In this document: positions 49,472 to 56,721 of the stretch, in pieces
How positions within the stretch are numbered: position 1 is the first letter of the stretch
How the letters are laid out: each line of letters opens with the position of its first letter
NCBI GenBank assembly: GCA_030695565.1
Contig: JAUYRZ010000026.1
Coordinates: forward strand, 1 to 56,721
Source of the DNA: Archangium sp.
GTDB lineage: Bacteria > Myxococcota > Myxococcia > Myxococcales > Myxococcaceae
Reading direction: 5' to 3'
DNA: 56,721 bases
Translations under genes and position numbers: made by a program
Notes under the pieces: model-generated
What the model saw: the letters and a program-made list of their open reading frames with translations, nothing else
The model's database searches: none
What the model was told of the DNA's origin: nothing

Positions 49472-50387
49472 TGTCGAGCTCCTTCGAAGGGGCGGCGCCG
49501 CCTTCAGTACCGAAGTCGGCGAGCGCATCACCCTTCTCGCTGATCAAAATGTCGTCGCTGCCCTCGGCCTGGAAGACGCGCAGCAGCTTGAGCTTGCACA
49601 TCTCGAGCAGCGCCAGGAACGTGATCACCACGTCGCTGCGCACGCGCGCGCCATCGAACAACCCGAGGAAGAGCACGGCGTGCCCCTTGCCCTCGGCGCG
49701 GATCTTGTCGGCGATGCGGTACATCGCGACCGAGAGCGAGAGGTGTTCGCGGGTGACCTCATGCTGCCGCTTGGGCTCGAGCGCCATCAGCACGCGGTCG
49801 AGGGCCTCGATCAGCTTGTAGATGCTGATCTCCTGCAGGCCGACTTCTTCCTCTTCCAGCGGCACTTCTTCCACCGCCACCCGGCGCGGGAAGACGTCGC
49901 GATCGAGGATGGGGTTCAAGGCCAGCTGATCGGCCGCGGCGCGGTACTTCTGGTACTCGAGCAGGCGGCGCACCAGCTCGGCGCGCGGGTCGCGTTCCTG
50001 CACCAGCTCCACCGAGTCCTGGCCTGCGGGCAGATCTTCGCGCGGCAGCAACATGCGCGACTTCAAGTGGAGCAACGTGGCGGCCATCACCAGGAACTCG
50101 CCGGCGATGTCGAGGTTGATCTCCCGCATCGCCTGGATGTGGGCGAGGTACTTCTCGGTGATCAACGCCATCGGGATGTCGAGGATGTCGAGCTTGTGCT
50201 CGCGGATCAGGTGCAGCAGCAGATCGAGCGGGCCCTCGAAATTGGGCAGCGCAATACGGAAAGCGTCGCGGGGGGCGATCACTTCCGTCAATGCGTCCTC
50301 CTGTGCAGGACTCACGTCCTTCACGTCAGCCACGGGTCGCTCAACCCCTCGCAAAGGCCGGAAAATCGGCCTCGGCTCGTGTACCAC
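49458..50387 (-). CDS. scpA: Segregation and condensation protein A
   Basis: Start GTG 50387, or GTG 50333 (the alternative is close to an upstream GAGGGG); 309 residues for the longer form. Kleisin of the SMC-ScpAB complex: LPNFEGPLDLLLHLIREHKL, LDILDIPMALITEKYLAHIQ, LDIAGEFLVMAATLLHLKSR, MLLPRE, and the C-terminal winged-helix VITFLALLEMCKLKLLRVFQ. All are hallmark ScpA segments. Follows trpS by 24 bases and overlaps scpB, forming the conserved scpAB pair. Confidence 0.96.
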   Translation of the reverse strand: MVHEPRPIFRPLRGVERPVADVKDVSPAQEDALTEVIAPRDAFRIALPNFEGPLDLLLHLIREHKLDILDIPMALITEKYLAHIQAMREINLDIAGEFLVMAATLLHLKSRMLLPREDLPAGQDSVELVQERDPRAELVRRLLEYQKYRAAADQLALNPILDRDVFPRRVAVEEVPLEEEEVGLQEISIYKLIEALDRVLMALEPKRQHEVTREHLSLSVAMYRIADKIRAEGKGHAVLFLGLFDGARVRSDVVITFLALLEMCKLKLLRVFQAEGSDDILISEKGDALADFGTEGGAAPSKELDSEYE

Positions 50388-50411
50388 GGTTACCTGGGGT
50401 GAGCCCCTTTT

Positions 50412-51389
50412 CTACAGCCCGACGGCCTGGCGCACCCGGGCGATCACCGGGGCCGCGTAACCACGGGCTTTCGCGGCGCCTTGTTGGAGCAGCCGCTCCA
50501 GCTCGGCCCGGTCGTTCATCAGCTCGGCGTAGCGCTTGCGGGGTTCGGTGAAGGTCGCGAAGTACCCGTCGAGGAGCAGCTTCTTGAAAGCGCCGTAGCC
50601 GTGCGTCTGGCCGGTGCCGCCGGCTTCTTTCCACTTCGCGTCGATGGCGGCGAAGTCGGCGGGCGCATGCACCACCTTGAGCAGGTCGTAGAGCGGCTGA
50701 TTCTCAGTGGGCTTGGCCGCTTCCGGCGCCGTCGAGTCGGTCTTCATCGTCTTGATCTGCTTCTCGACTTCTTTGTCGGTCGCGAAGAGGTCGATGGTGT
50801 TGCCGTAGGTCTTCGACATCTTCTGCCCGTCGGTGCCCGGGACCACGGCGGTCTCGTCGCGCGTGCGCCCCGCCGGAAGCTTGAGCAGGTCTGCGTTGTA
50901 CTGACGGTTGAACTTGCCGGCCCAGTCGCGCGTGAGCTCGAGGTGCTGCCGCTGATCCTTGCCCACCGGCACCACGTCGGAGTCGTAGAGCAGAATGTCG
51001 GCGGCCATCAGCACCGGGTAGCCGAAGAGCCCGAAGTCGGGCTTGGCGCCGTGCGCGAGCTTGTCTTTGTAGCTGTGCGCGTTCTCGAGATCGGCCATCG
51101 GCACGACGGTCCCGAGGATCCAGTTCAGCTCGGGGATCTCCGGGATATCGCTCTGGCGGAACAAGGCCGCCTTCGCCGGGTCGACGCCCAGCGCGAGGAA
51201 GGCCGCGGCAGTCTCGAGCGTGAGCTCGCGCGCCTTCGCGCCGTCACGGACCGAGTTGAGCGCGTGCAGGTTGGCGATGAAATAGAGCGCCTCGCCCTGG
51301 TCCTGCATGGTCACGAACTCGCGGATCGCGCCGTAGTAGTTGCCGATGTGGAGCCGGCCGGAAGACTGAACGCCCGAAAGAATGCGCAT
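50412..51389 (-). CDS. trpS: Tryptophanyl-tRNA synthetase
   Basis: 325 residues, normal for bacterial TrpRS. Class I signatures: HIGN at 14-17 and KMSKT at 190-194. Substrate-binding segments: MADLENAHSYKDKL, QSDIPEIPELNWILGTVV, GKDQRQHLELTRDWAGKFN. ATG 51389. Located between the Xer recombinase (9 bases upstream) and scpA (24 bases downstream) within one operon. Confidence 0.98.
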   Translation of the reverse strand: MRILSGVQSSGRLHIGNYYGAIREFVTMQDQGEALYFIANLHALNSVRDGAKARELTLETAAAFLALGVDPAKAALFRQSDIPEIPELNWILGTVVPMADLENAHSYKDKLAHGAKPDFGLFGYPVLMAADILLYDSDVVPVGKDQRQHLELTRDWAGKFNRQYNADLLKLPAGRTRDETAVVPGTDGQKMSKTYGNTIDLFATDKEVEKQIKTMKTDSTAPEAAKPTENQPLYDLLKVVHAPADFAAIDAKWKEAGGTGQTHGYGAFKKLLLDGYFATFTEPRKRYAELMNDRAELERLLQQGAAKARGYAAPVIARVRQAVGL

Positions 51390-51398
51390 GCGGGTTGT

Positions 51399-52313
51399 CT
51401 ACTTCAACTTGGCGCGCTTCGGCGCTTTCGAGCGCGGGTGCTTGTCGTCGTACATCGCGCGCAGCCGGCGGGAGTCGACGTGCGTGTAGATCTGCGTGGT
51501 GCCCAGGTCGGCGTGACCGAGCATCGCCTGCACTGCGCGCAAGTCGGCGCCCCGCTCGACCAGGTGGGTCGCGAAGGAGTGCCGCAGTTTGTGGGGTGAG
51601 ATGAGCTTGGTGATGCCCGCCCCACGCGCGTGCCGACGGAGCAGTTTCCAGAAGCCCATGCGGGTCAGCGCCTTGCCGCGCGGTGAGACGAAGAGCGCTT
51701 TCGACTCGCGGCCCTTGAGCACGGAGAGCCGGGGGCCGTCGAGCCAGGTCTTGATCGCTTCGATGGCCTTCTTGCCGAGCGGAATGATGCGCTCTTTGCG
51801 GCCCTTGCCGAAGGCGATGATGTAGCCGTCGACCAGGTTCACGTCGTTGATGCTCAGCGAGACGAGCTCGCTGACGCGCAGGCCCGTCGCGTAGAGGACC
51901 TCGATCATCGCGCGATCACGGATGCCGGCCAGCGTCTTCACGTCGGGCGCTTCGAGCAGCGCGATCACCTCGTCGACGGTCAGGAAGACCGGCAGCTTTC
52001 GCGCGTGCTTCGGCGTGTCGAGATCGCCGGTGGGATCGGCGGGGGCGAGCTTTTCGTCTTCGAGGAAACGGTGGAAGCCGCGCAGCGCAGCGAGGTGACG
52101 GGCGCGGCTCCGGGGGGCCAGGCCCTTCTTCGCGAGCCAGGCCATGTGCTCGAGCACGTCTTCGCGAGTGGCGGCCTCGACCAGCAACGCGCGCTTGTGG
52201 AGCTCGCCCAGGTAGTCGCGCACGTCGGCCGCGTAGGCATCGACCGTCTTCGCGGCCAGGTTCCGTTCGGCCCGGAGGTAGGTGATGTAGTGATCGAGCA
52301 ACGCCAACTGCAT
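51399..52313 (-). CDS. Tyrosine recombinase XerC/XerD type
   Basis: ATG 52313 gives the family-like start MQLALLDHYITYLRAERNLA; 304 residues, typical XerC/D length. N-terminal SAM-like core-binding domain, then catalytic residues in order: Arg146 (ATGLRVSEL), Lys170 (GKGRKERIIP), His241 and Arg244 (HKLRHSFATHLVERG), His267 (LGHADLGTTQ), nucleophile Tyr276 (YTHV). All are intact. Chromosome-dimer resolution at dif is the standard role; whether this is XerC or XerD is not decidable here. A dif site was not found in the window. It is the first gene of the trpS-scp operon, and no phage or integron context surrounds it. Confidence 0.94.
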   Translation of the reverse strand: MQLALLDHYITYLRAERNLAAKTVDAYAADVRDYLGELHKRALLVEAATREDVLEHMAWLAKKGLAPRSRARHLAALRGFHRFLEDEKLAPADPTGDLDTPKHARKLPVFLTVDEVIALLEAPDVKTLAGIRDRAMIEVLYATGLRVSELVSLSINDVNLVDGYIIAFGKGRKERIIPLGKKAIEAIKTWLDGPRLSVLKGRESKALFVSPRGKALTRMGFWKLLRRHARGAGITKLISPHKLRHSFATHLVERGADLRAVQAMLGHADLGTTQIYTHVDSRRLRAMYDDKHPRSKAPKRAKLK

Positions 52314-52622
52314 GCGCGGATCATCTCGTGGGGGATCGCGCGGTACAAGTTCACGGCCGAGAAGCGCCTGCACGAGTGGGGGTGAAAGGTGATCTCGCGG
52401 GAGGTGCTCGGGGCTCGCCGGCCCTCGACTTCGCGCTTTCTGTGACGCAACTGCACCTGGCGATGGGCAAATGGGCGTTCAAGCGCGACCCTCGCGACGC
52501 TCGTACAGCGGGCTGTACGCCTGTGACTTGCGTCGAAGCTTCGTGCGGCGTGCGTGATTAGAAACGCGCGCGGGTGAGGGAGGCACGGAGGCACCGGAGT
52601 CAGTCGGTGGAGTTTGAGTACC
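52314..52622. other. Intergenic region between the xer and yciO operons
   Basis: 309 bases without a convincing gene. It must contain the xer-trpS-scp promoter on the minus strand, but no clear -35/-10 pair was seen. A 7-bp perfect palindrome GTACAGC-GG-GCTGTAC lies at 52503-52518 and could be an operator; this is a weak suggestion. Confidence 0.4.
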
Positions 52623-53243
52623 TCAGCTCTCCATCACCAGGATGCCCTTACCCTGACGAAGGACTTCGATCTGATCGTCGATGAGCGACACCACGGTCGA
52701 AGGTTCATCCGGCTGCGGGCCACCGTCGAGGATCAGGTCGAGCCGCTGACCGAGCGCTTCTTTGATCTCCTTGGCATCGGTGAGCACCAGGCCATCCATG
52801 TCGGTGGCGGACGTCGTCACGATCGGCCGACCGAGCATCGCTGCGATCGCCAGCATCAGCGGCGCCTGCGGCACGCGAATGCCCACCTGCTTCTGCTTGC
52901 TCTGCATCATGTCGGGCACCAACTTCGTCGCCTCGAGCACGAACGTGAACGGGCCGGGCGTCAGCTGCCTCATGATCCGGTACGCGAAGTTCGACACCTT
53001 CGCGTACTTCGCCACGTCAGAGAGATCGGGACAAAGGATCGCCAGCGGCTTCTTGCGATCGCGGTTCTTCACGCCGTACAGCCGGTCGATCGCCTTCTTC
53101 GAGTTCAGATCGCACCCGACGCCGTAATACGTGTCGGTCGGGTACGCGATGAGGCCACCGTCCTCCAACACCTTCACAGCCCGCTCGACCGTCCGGGGCT
53201 GAGGGTGGACGGGATCGACCTCGATGATGGGCGCTAACGGCAT
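52623..53243 (-). CDS. yciO: YciO-type L-threonylcarbamoyladenylate synthase-like protein
   Basis: ATG 53243 gives 206 residues, the same length as E. coli YciO, with no C-terminal Sua5 domain. Start IIEVDPVHPQPRTVERAVKV resembles YciO rather than TsaC. YrdC-domain motifs: LIAYPTDTYYGVGCDLNSKK, NRDRKKPLAILCPDLSDVAK, LTPGPFTFVLEATKLVPD, GIRVPQAPLMLAIAAMLG. Family members bind RNA and make or resemble the threonylcarbamoyl-AMP enzyme of t6A formation; YciO itself has lower activity. Second copy expected elsewhere. Ends the 54-kb region operon, 22 bases after the secreted-protein gene. Confidence 0.85.
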   Translation of the reverse strand: MPLAPIIEVDPVHPQPRTVERAVKVLEDGGLIAYPTDTYYGVGCDLNSKKAIDRLYGVKNRDRKKPLAILCPDLSDVAKYAKVSNFAYRIMRQLTPGPFTFVLEATKLVPDMMQSKQKQVGIRVPQAPLMLAIAAMLGRPIVTTSATDMDGLVLTDAKEIKEALGQRLDLILDGGPQPDEPSTVVSLIDDQIEVLRQGKGILVMES

Positions 53244-53265
53244 GGAATGGCTGTAGCCGAAGTCC

Positions 53266-53952
53266 TCAGCGTTTGCAGGACTTCCACGCGGGCGTGAAGA
53301 CCTGCTTATCCGGGTCGAGCACGTAGTCGACGACCTGACAACGCTCTCCCACCAGGGTGGCGGACATCGCCCCACCCCAGTCGGCGTGCAAACGAACGCG
53401 CGCCACACCCTTCGCGTCGAAGAGCACCGTGGAGAGCCGGGGCTTGCAGACGTCGGTCGCACCCTTCTGCACCGAGATCACCGCGGCCGCGCTCTTGCCC
53501 GAGAAGAACCAGAACTCGCCGTCGGCCGCGTCGGCTTTCGCGTCGCACCACTTCTTCGGCGTCGAGGTCAGCTCGAGCTTGAAGCCGTCGCCCAACGGCG
53601 CTGCGGGGCAGCTCAGCTTCGGCTCGAAGCGCGAGGTGCTCAGCTGCTTCATCACTTCACCCAACACCGCCTTGCGGCCGAAGAGCCTCTTCTCGCTGCC
53701 GGGTGCCCGGTCGAGTGACTGCTGGAGCTGCTCGAGCGCGCGGCCGGCCCCGCCCATGAAACGCATCAGGTAGATGCCTTTGGGCTCGCAGCCCTCCCAC
53801 TGCGGGGCGATCAGCTTGTCGCTGTCGGAGACGCCGCCTTTGGGCAGCGCGTCGACCACGTTGCCGATGTGGCCGAGCGGCGCGGAGATCTCTGCGAGAG
53901 CGGGCACGGCGGGCGGTGCGGCGAGGATCAGGGCGGCGAGCAGCGGGAACAT
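53266..53952 (-). CDS. Secreted hypothetical protein
   Basis: 228 residues from ATG 53952. Signal peptide MFPLLAALILAAPPAVPALA. The mature part has two well-separated domains: GCEPKGIYLMRFMGGAGRAL and LEQLQQSLDRAPGSEKRLFG early, then a beta-rich half (KLELTSTPKKWCDAKADAAD; AAVISVQKGATDVCKPRLST; ADWGGAMSATLVGERCQVVD) with several Cys. I do not recognise a family. Sits between the alpha/beta hydrolase (10 bases upstream) and yciO in a four-gene operon. Confidence 0.65.
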   Translation of the reverse strand: MFPLLAALILAAPPAVPALAEISAPLGHIGNVVDALPKGGVSDSDKLIAPQWEGCEPKGIYLMRFMGGAGRALEQLQQSLDRAPGSEKRLFGRKAVLGEVMKQLSTSRFEPKLSCPAAPLGDGFKLELTSTPKKWCDAKADAADGEFWFFSGKSAAAVISVQKGATDVCKPRLSTVLFDAKGVARVRLHADWGGAMSATLVGERCQVVDYVLDPDKQVFTPAWKSCKR

Positions 53953-53962
53953 GGGGCTGCTC

Positions 53963-54493
53963 TTACCTGGTCTGGCCCTTCACCCCAACCTTCAGCCACT
54001 GGGTCGCGGCCTCGAGGGCGAGCGACTCCTTCGAGCCGAAGTCGTGCCCTGCGCCGATCAGCGGGAAGATTTCGGCCGAGCCAGCGAACGTGCGCAGCAC
54101 TTTGATCGGGCCCAGCTCGTCTTTCGTGCCTTGCGCGATCCACGTCGGGCACCGGAGCGCGGCGAGCGCCTGTTCATCGAGCGGCCTCTTCTTCCCCGGC
54201 GGCCGAATCGGGAAGCCCAACAGCACCACCGCCTCGAGTTGGCGCCGCGCCGCGAGCCGGATCGCCAACCGGCCCCCGAACGATCTGCCCACCAGGATCA
54301 AGGGGCCTGCTGGCAGTTGGTCGTCGAGCCAGGCTCCGTAGACTTCGAGCTCCGGCGTCAGCTTGAGGCGCGGCGGCGCGAGACGGAGGCAGGGAAAGCC
54401 CAGGGCCTCGAGCCGGGAAGAGAGGTTCACCAGGATCGGCTGATCCGCGCTGCCCTGAAACCCGGGCAACAGCACGACCGTCGGCCGAGTCAT
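53963..54493 (-). CDS. Small alpha/beta hydrolase (KANL3/Tex30-like)
   Basis: 176 residues from ATG 54493, overlapping the stop of the TPR gene (ATGA). Nucleophile elbow VGRSFGGR with Ser71, Asp125 in GTKDELGPI and His150 in GAGHDFGS form the catalytic triad; the oxyanion loop is LLPGFQGS. The compact fold without lid matches Tex30/KANL3-type hydrolases. The substrate is unknown. Co-transcribed with the TPR/HEPN-like gene upstream. Confidence 0.82.
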   Translation of the reverse strand: MTRPTVVLLPGFQGSADQPILVNLSSRLEALGFPCLRLAPPRLKLTPELEVYGAWLDDQLPAGPLILVGRSFGGRLAIRLAARRQLEAVVLLGFPIRPPGKKRPLDEQALAALRCPTWIAQGTKDELGPIKVLRTFAGSAEIFPLIGAGHDFGSKESLALEAATQWLKVGVKGQTR

Positions 54494-56493
54494 TTCCGCT
54501 TCCGCGCGCGAAGCAGCGTCGGCAACACGCCGGTGCTCTCGCCCGCAAACGAGAAGAGCAGCCGCTCGCGGAACTGCTTGAGCCCCTCCCAGTCGATCTC
54601 GATGTGCCCGTGCGCCACCGGATCACGCAGCGTCTCTTTGCCCCACCTGACGAAGCCCGCGAACTCGCCCCAGAACGCAGACGGCAGCTCGAAGCTCGAG
54701 GTGAGGAACTGATTGAAGATCGACAGGTACGGCTCTTCACGCCGCTCCAGCACGCGGCTGACTTCACCCAGCGAAGGCGGGCGCGCCGACTGCTCGCGAT
54801 CGAGCGACTCGAAGAACCGATCGGCGTACTCCACCCGATTGCCCCGGCGTTCGCGCACACCGTCTTCCAGAAAACGGCTGCGCAGCTGACGCTGATCGAG
54901 CCACTGATCGAACGGGTGAACGATCAACTCCACCAGACTGCGTTCGAAGGCGCCGGAGAAGAGCACCGCCACGGCGGCCGCAGGAAGCTCGGTGTAGAGC
55001 GAGGTCTGGTACGTGCGCTCGGCCACCAGCAACATCTGCCGCAGCCGCTCCGGACACGCGATGCGGCCCTGGCTGAACGCGCGCTCGAGGTTCTCGTTCG
55101 ACTTTCCGTCGATGTCCTTCTCGCGCTGCTCCAACTCGGAGCGCAGGTGGAGCGGGCTCTCCGACTGCAGCACGGCCACCCGCTGCGTCGCATCGCGGGC
55201 CTGCGCTTCGGCGACGGCCCGTTCTGCCTTGAGCCGCTCGACCTCGCGCTTGAGGCGATCGACTTCGGTCTCGCGCACCAGGAACCGCCGACGCAGCGCT
55301 TCTGCTTCGGCCTTGGCCGCGCCCACCCGCTCTTCTGCTGACGCCTCGAGGGCCTGGCGCCAACCCAGCCGGCGCGCGGTGAGCTCGAGCGCCCGCTTCG
55401 CCTCGGGCTCGTCGGGATCCAGCTCGAGCGCGCGGCGGAAGTGCGCATCGGCCTCTTCGAACGCGCCCGCTTCGGCGGCGAGGTGACCGAGATCGACGAA
55501 GGCCCCTGAACCGACGCGGGGAATCGAGGCTTCGGGCAACGCGACGGCCAGGTTCAACGCGACGCGCGCTTCGTCAGCCCGGTGCAGCAACCGCAGCGCG
55601 CGGCCCCGGGCCGAGTGGAAATCGAAGTCCCACCCGGTGTCGCGCACCTTCACCAGCTGCTCGGCCTGATCCAACCACTCGAGCGCGCGCGCGGGTTCGC
55701 CTCGCAGGTTGGCGATCTGCGCGAACTGCACCAGGTCGTCTGCTTGTGGATCCTGCGCGAGCCGCCGGGCGATGGCGGAGTCGACCGCCGCCCGCTCCCC
55801 CGCCAGCTCGCCCGCGTAGGCCATGTGCGCGATCTGGTACGGCTCGAGGTGCCCCGCCGCGTCGATCTTCCGCCACGCTTCGAAGGCCCCGCGCGCGTCG
55901 CCGCGCAACAACTTCACGTCGGCGCGCAGCGCCTTGGCCGTCCACAGCAGCACCGCGGCGGTCTCACTGCCTTCGATCTGCGCGGCCAGGCGATCGGCGT
56001 CGTCGAACTGCCCCCGGCGCAGCTTCACCATCGCCAGCACCAACCGCGTATCGGCCCCGCCTCCGACCAACATCGCGCGGGCGAGCTGCGCTTCGGCTTC
56101 TTCCACCCGGCCCACGCGGAGCAAGGCGCCTGCGAAATAGGTGAGCACCTGCGGGTCGCGCGGGCGGGCCCGGCGAACGCGGCCCAGCAGCTCGATGGCC
56201 TTCAGCGGCTCGTCGGCGTCGAGATAGAGGCTGCCCAGGCGCGCTTCGATCTCACTGTTGGCCGGGTGCTGCACGAGGCCCGCTTCGAGCACCTTGCGCG
56301 CTTCGTCTCGACGGCCGAGCTGACGCAGGGCTTCGCCCAGGAGTGAGGCGATGGCCGCTTCTTTGAAGCCCGCGGCTTCCACCTCGCGGACCAGGGTCTC
56401 CACGGTCGCCCACTCGCCACGATCGGAGTGGAGCCGCGCCTGCTCGAGTTGGGCGATCGCTCTGCGCTTGTTCAGCCCGGACACCGGCGGCAC
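54490..56493 (-). CDS. TPR protein with coiled coil and HEPN-like C-terminal domain
   Basis: 667 residues from GTG 56493 (GTG 56484 is an alternative better spaced from AGTAGG). Residues about 10-390 are TPR units (ALLRVGRVEEAEAQLARAML; HRADEARVALNLAVALPEAS; AGAFEEADAHFRRALELDPD). A charged coiled coil spans 395-460 (VDRLKREVERLKAERAVAEA). The C-terminal 190 residues are helical and contain R623-D-P-V-A-H628, an R-x4-H pattern like that of HEPN ribonucleases, followed by GHIEIDWEGLKQFRERLL. Such domains are found in toxins and defence proteins. The match here is by motif only. It heads an operon with an alpha/beta hydrolase, a secreted protein and yciO. Confidence 0.78.
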   Translation of the reverse strand: MPPVSGLNKRRAIAQLEQARLHSDRGEWATVETLVREVEAAGFKEAAIASLLGEALRQLGRRDEARKVLEAGLVQHPANSEIEARLGSLYLDADEPLKAIELLGRVRRARPRDPQVLTYFAGALLRVGRVEEAEAQLARAMLVGGGADTRLVLAMVKLRRGQFDDADRLAAQIEGSETAAVLLWTAKALRADVKLLRGDARGAFEAWRKIDAAGHLEPYQIAHMAYAGELAGERAAVDSAIARRLAQDPQADDLVQFAQIANLRGEPARALEWLDQAEQLVKVRDTGWDFDFHSARGRALRLLHRADEARVALNLAVALPEASIPRVGSGAFVDLGHLAAEAGAFEEADAHFRRALELDPDEPEAKRALELTARRLGWRQALEASAEERVGAAKAEAEALRRRFLVRETEVDRLKREVERLKAERAVAEAQARDATQRVAVLQSESPLHLRSELEQREKDIDGKSNENLERAFSQGRIACPERLRQMLLVAERTYQTSLYTELPAAAVAVLFSGAFERSLVELIVHPFDQWLDQRQLRSRFLEDGVRERRGNRVEYADRFFESLDREQSARPPSLGEVSRVLERREEPYLSIFNQFLTSSFELPSAFWGEFAGFVRWGKETLRDPVAHGHIEIDWEGLKQFRERLLFSFAGESTGVLPTLLRARKRK

Positions 56494-56720
56494 CCTACTC
56501 TGTTCGTTTGCGGAAGAAGTCTCGAGTGACGAGGGCGACTTCTTGTACTTGTTCGGCCCTCACCCCGACCCTCTCCCGAAAGGCAGGGTGAGCGCATCTT
56601 AAACCGCTGAAGTTCGATCACTTTTTGAAACTCGATCGACTCCGCGCTTGCCGAATGATCGTCTTCGAGGATGCCCGCCTCGAGGAAGGTGAAGCCGGAA
56701 GCAGTCCGTAGAGTCTTCGA
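56472..56720 (-). CDS. Possible C-terminal end of a gene cut by the window edge
   Basis: An open minus-strand frame enters from the right edge and ends at TGA 56472-56474. The first 43 residues look protein-like (LRTASGFTFLEAGILEDDHS, ASAESIEFQKVIELQRF) with moderate third-position GC. It then reads through the palindromic repeat H (KMRSPCLSGEGRGEGR) into an Arg-rich tail that overlaps the TPR gene start. No family recognised; it may be a chance frame. Confidence 0.25.
   Translation of the reverse strand, partial: SKTLRTASGFTFLEAGILEDDHSASAESIEFQKVIELQRFKMRSPCLSGEGRGEGRTSTRSRPRHSRLLPQTNRVGCRRCPG
56555..56592. repeat. Interspersed palindromic element, copy H
   Basis: GGCCCTCACCCCGACCCTCT then CCCGAAAGGCAGGGTGAG. 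The left half matches the family consensus exactly; the right arm is degenerate (GGCAGGG). Located upstream of the TPR/HEPN-like gene. Confidence 0.75.
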
Positions 56721-56721
56721 A

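Noticed and set aside
51399-52313. Tyrosine recombinase as a sign of an integrated mobile element
   Set aside because: Length and residues fit housekeeping XerC/D, it is in operon with trpS and scpAB, and no att repeats or phage genes are near.

Overview
The window is GC-rich chromosomal DNA from a deltaproteobacterium of the Myxococcota. The evidence is two tandem CglB-type gliding-motility lipoproteins, a MYXO-CTERM-like sorting tail on a matrixin protease, many VWA, HEAT and Cys-rich secreted lipoproteins, frequent GTG starts, and a retron of the kind known from myxobacteria. No plasmid, phage or IS structure is visible. The closest species cannot be named from sequence alone.

Layout. 1-7100 holds the 5' part of greB, a BIG2-like lipoprotein, tRNA-Lys and tRNA-Glu with a terminator, a YiaA-like membrane protein, a CAP-domain lipoprotein, mutY, a MetE-like barrel protein and a small secreted YfiR-like protein. 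7090-13014, minus strand, is a complete retron operon: ARM/HEAT-repeat protein, winged-helix/SWIM zinc-finger protein, msr-msd RNA gene bounded by 30-nt inverted repeats, then a 689-aa reverse transcriptase with a duplicated N-terminal module. This gene set matches what I recall as retron type XIII (RT + WHSWIM + ARM). It is the most interesting system here. 13078-13998 is an isolated nuoA-nuoB pair. 14052-15872 holds a thioesterase, a lytic transglycosylase and two phasin-like proteins.

16030-30472, minus strand, is the classical transcription/translation cluster, read from high to low coordinate: tRNA-Thr(TGT), Tyr, Gly, Thr(GGT), tuf, rpmG, tRNA-Trp, secE, nusG, rplK, rplA, a structured leader, rplJ, rplL, rpoB, rpoC, terminator. 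30580-32653 holds rlmB, a small secreted protein and a RimK-type ATP-grasp enzyme. 32719-41704 is mostly envelope and secreted proteins: two cglB paralogs, a DsrE-like protein, a matrixin with its coupled partner, two lipoproteins and a type II/IV-system MshEN-domain protein. 41762-52313 is a tightly packed minus-strand operon: Xer recombinase, trpS, scpA, scpB, an RluB-type pseudouridine synthase with a long repetitive tail, a HEAT lipoprotein, and a TPR/double cyclic-nucleotide-binding-domain protein. 52623-56493 is a second minus operon: TPR/coiled-coil/HEPN-like protein, alpha/beta hydrolase, secreted protein, yciO.

Eight copies of a short palindromic element (core CCCTCTCCC...GGGAGAGGG) are scattered between genes. 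One lies inside a coding sequence and is translated in frame, one lies inside the retron operon, and one sits at the end of a truncated reading frame at the right edge. Most translational starts were adjusted to the best ATG/GTG with a ribosome-binding site or to a stop-start overlap. Family names were assigned by reading motifs, not by database search.
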